Source: a virus. Taken from it: 21,360 nt of DNA. Position numbers and translations under genes: made by a program. The notes beneath the pieces are model-generated. The model searched no databases and had not been told where the DNA came from. It saw only the letters and a program-made list of their open reading frames with translations. Below, in pieces: positions 20,089 to 21,360 of the stretch (its first letter is position 1; each line of letters starts with the position of its first letter). Location of the stretch: positions 1-21,360 of IMG/VR virus record IMGVR_UViG_3300030451_000695; one strand, 5' to 3'.

Positions 20089-21360
20089 TAGCGCCTCCCA
20101 TCTGATCGTATATCAAGGCGGGGCGAACCCAATCGCCAAGTCACACCAAGATCATCCGATGCAATCTTAAAACGCATCTGTCTACCACGAAGCCTAAAGT
20201 ATAGTTGCTCGGTTCGAGCACTTACAGAAGCGGCTTGCGTTTTCACAAACGTATCGGTTTCTGTTTTTGAATATGTCCCATCTGGCACGTTTTTTACATC
20301 TAAAGTTATGTCTACATCAGGAAGCAGCGCCGTAGAATCCCTAAAATCAACATCAGGAATCATTTTACGAAGCAACATAAACTGTTCGCCGTCACCTATA
20401 TCGATAGGACTTGACTGAATATAGGCATTGATGGCTGTGGTTGGGTTAGTAGTGCCATCATCAAATCCGATTTCATGCTCATAAATATAACCGTCAGCAT
20501 TTGCTGCAAAAGGGAAATCAAAAATACCCCTGTCAATCCATGCAGTTCTACCAAAAGATCCATAATACCAAACCTGTTCTTGATAGTTAAAGACAACATA
20601 CCTGTTTACTTCAGAGCTATTTGCAGAAGGATAATACCACCAAATCTCAGAATGCTCCGTGTTCAAAGCTGCGTTGATCTTGTCTAGCTGTTCTTCGTTT
20701 ATGTCAGAAAAAATAAAATCCCTGACTAAACAAGGGAGTCTTTGAACAGCACCACTGTACACATAAAACTCTGCTCGACCCATCCAATATACATTGTCAT
20801 CCACAGCTATGGCGGCATTCGGACCTGCAATCGTAATGTTTTCGGACAAAGAGTTTGTACCAAAGATAAACGGTGGTCCAAGAAACTGCATGGAATACAG
20901 CGTCGTATCTGTAAAGACTAGGATTTGTTGTCTGGTTTCAAGAGCCGTAACAATCTCGGAACCAGAACCGAGACGCAACTCACCCGCTGTATTGGTCGCT
21001 GTGGCTGCCCAGTCGGTTAATGACTCTTGGGAGGAGAATCGTATAGCCAACGGATCTTGGACACCCGGATTAGCCTCTGTGTCACAACCAAACGCTATGA
21101 TGTGCCGGTCTCGGTCTGATACTAATATTTGTTTTGCAACTGTGGGCGCACTGATGGAACCTGCTAGAGTTGTTATATCAACGCCTCTTGTAGATAATGT
21201 GTTTGTTTCGTCCCAGTAATATATGCCGCCATCTCTCACGTTCATTATGAGGTCTTCACCGAAGTTATCGTGTGACCAAAGACGAAGTGTGTTTGTAAGA
21301 ATGGACTCTGAGGAGGCAGATCCCCATGTGCCTCGTGACCACGTTCCTGCGCCCCATCCC
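20088..21360 (-). CDS. Strand-rich virion structural protein (phage stabilisation-like), N-terminus missing
   Basis: The frame is open to the window edge. Upstream of the internal Met at 21245, 38 more codons read GWGAGTWSRGTWGS, then TNTLRLWSHDNFGEDLI, so the gene starts beyond 21360. At least 423 aa are visible. The content is beta-rich with repeated W/G/Y-F motifs (DGGIYYWDET, HIIAFGCD, WWYYPSANSSEVNRYVVFNY, VWYYGSFGRTAWIDRGIFDF), reminiscent of WD-like or propeller folds. The G-W-G-x-G-x-W start and LWS-x-DN-F-G-E-D segment occur in phage proteins annotated as structural or head-tail stabilisation. It is the most upstream virion gene seen and couples to the next by TAATG. Confidence 0.75.
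   Translation of the reverse strand, partial: GWGAGTWSRGTWGSASSESILTNTLRLWSHDNFGEDLIMNVRDGGIYYWDETNTLSTRGVDITTLAGSISAPTVAKQILVSDRDRHIIAFGCDTEANPGVQDPLAIRFSSQESLTDWAATATNTAGELRLGSGSEIVTALETRQQILVFTDTTLYSMQFLGPPFIFGTNSLSENITIAGPNAAIAVDDNVYWMGRAEFYVYSGAVQRLPCLVRDFIFSDINEEQLDKINAALNTEHSEIWWYYPSANSSEVNRYVVFNYQEQVWYYGSFGRTAWIDRGIFDFPFAANADGYIYEHEIGFDDGTTNPTTAINAYIQSSPIDIGDGEQFMLLRKMIPDVDFRDSTALLPDVDITLDVKNVPDGTYSKTETDTFVKTQAASVSARTEQLYFRLRGRQMRFKIASDDLGVTWRLGSPRLDIRSDGRR

Noticed and set aside
20794-21219. Plus-strand ORF (141 aa) opposite the strand-rich structural gene
   Set aside because: Shadow frame; the minus-strand reading is continuous to the window edge and has family-like motifs.
1-21360. 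tRNA genes, CRISPR arrays or insertion sequences
   Set aside because: Non-coding gaps are all under about 80 bases and contain only promoters and hairpins; no transposase-like ORF or long inverted repeat was seen.

Overview
The window is a 21.4 kb piece of a tailed double-stranded DNA phage genome (Caudoviricetes). It has tightly packed ORFs, mostly coupled by ATGA/TAATG overlaps, a phage replication module and a long block of virion genes, and no ribosomal, tRNA or chromosomal housekeeping genes. The protein types (TOTE-type AEP primase, SNF2-like helicase, family A polymerase with Leu at the '762' position, very large internal virion protein) resemble marine, podovirus-like phages. That assignment is an inference from protein character; the host cannot be read from this sequence. 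No terminase, portal, capsid, integrase or lysis gene lies in the window.

Layout. (1) 1-3620, plus strand: an accessory/early block. It opens with the C-terminus of a DNA cytosine-5 methyltransferase, followed by small unknown or DNA-binding proteins. A pair follows that looks like a 7-deazaguanine DNA-modification cassette: a short TGT/DpdA-like transglycosylase (897-1577) translationally coupled to a VUT/YhhQ-type queuosine-precursor transporter (1574-2092). The block continues with small genes, a cold-shock-like plus winged-helix protein and a ribbon-helix-helix protein, and ends at an intrinsic terminator (3671-3704). (2) 3696-5347, minus strand: an SNF2-like helicase and a small partner gene. 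(3) 5337-5397: overlapping divergent sigma70-like promoters. (4) 5424-6784, plus: a coiled-coil protein and an SSB-like protein, closed by a strong terminator (6794-6829). (5) 6850-12505, plus: AEP primase, AlpA-like HTH, UvrD-like helicase, DUF6378-like protein, DNA polymerase A and a small unknown. (6) 12474-21360, minus: virion genes that converge on and overlap the replication operon; the most upstream one runs off the window.

How the genes may work together. SSB-like protein, primase, two helicases and PolA form a self-contained replisome, with no DnaB-type helicase visible here. Both the SSB-like protein and the primase end in the same SSB-type acidic tip (DNEIPF / DNDIPF). The most interesting system is the probable salvage-type base modification: an imported deazaguanine precursor (VUT protein) inserted into phage DNA by an unusually small transglycosylase, next to a C5-methyltransferase. 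This would be a layered anti-restriction strategy without any de novo preQ0 genes in the window.
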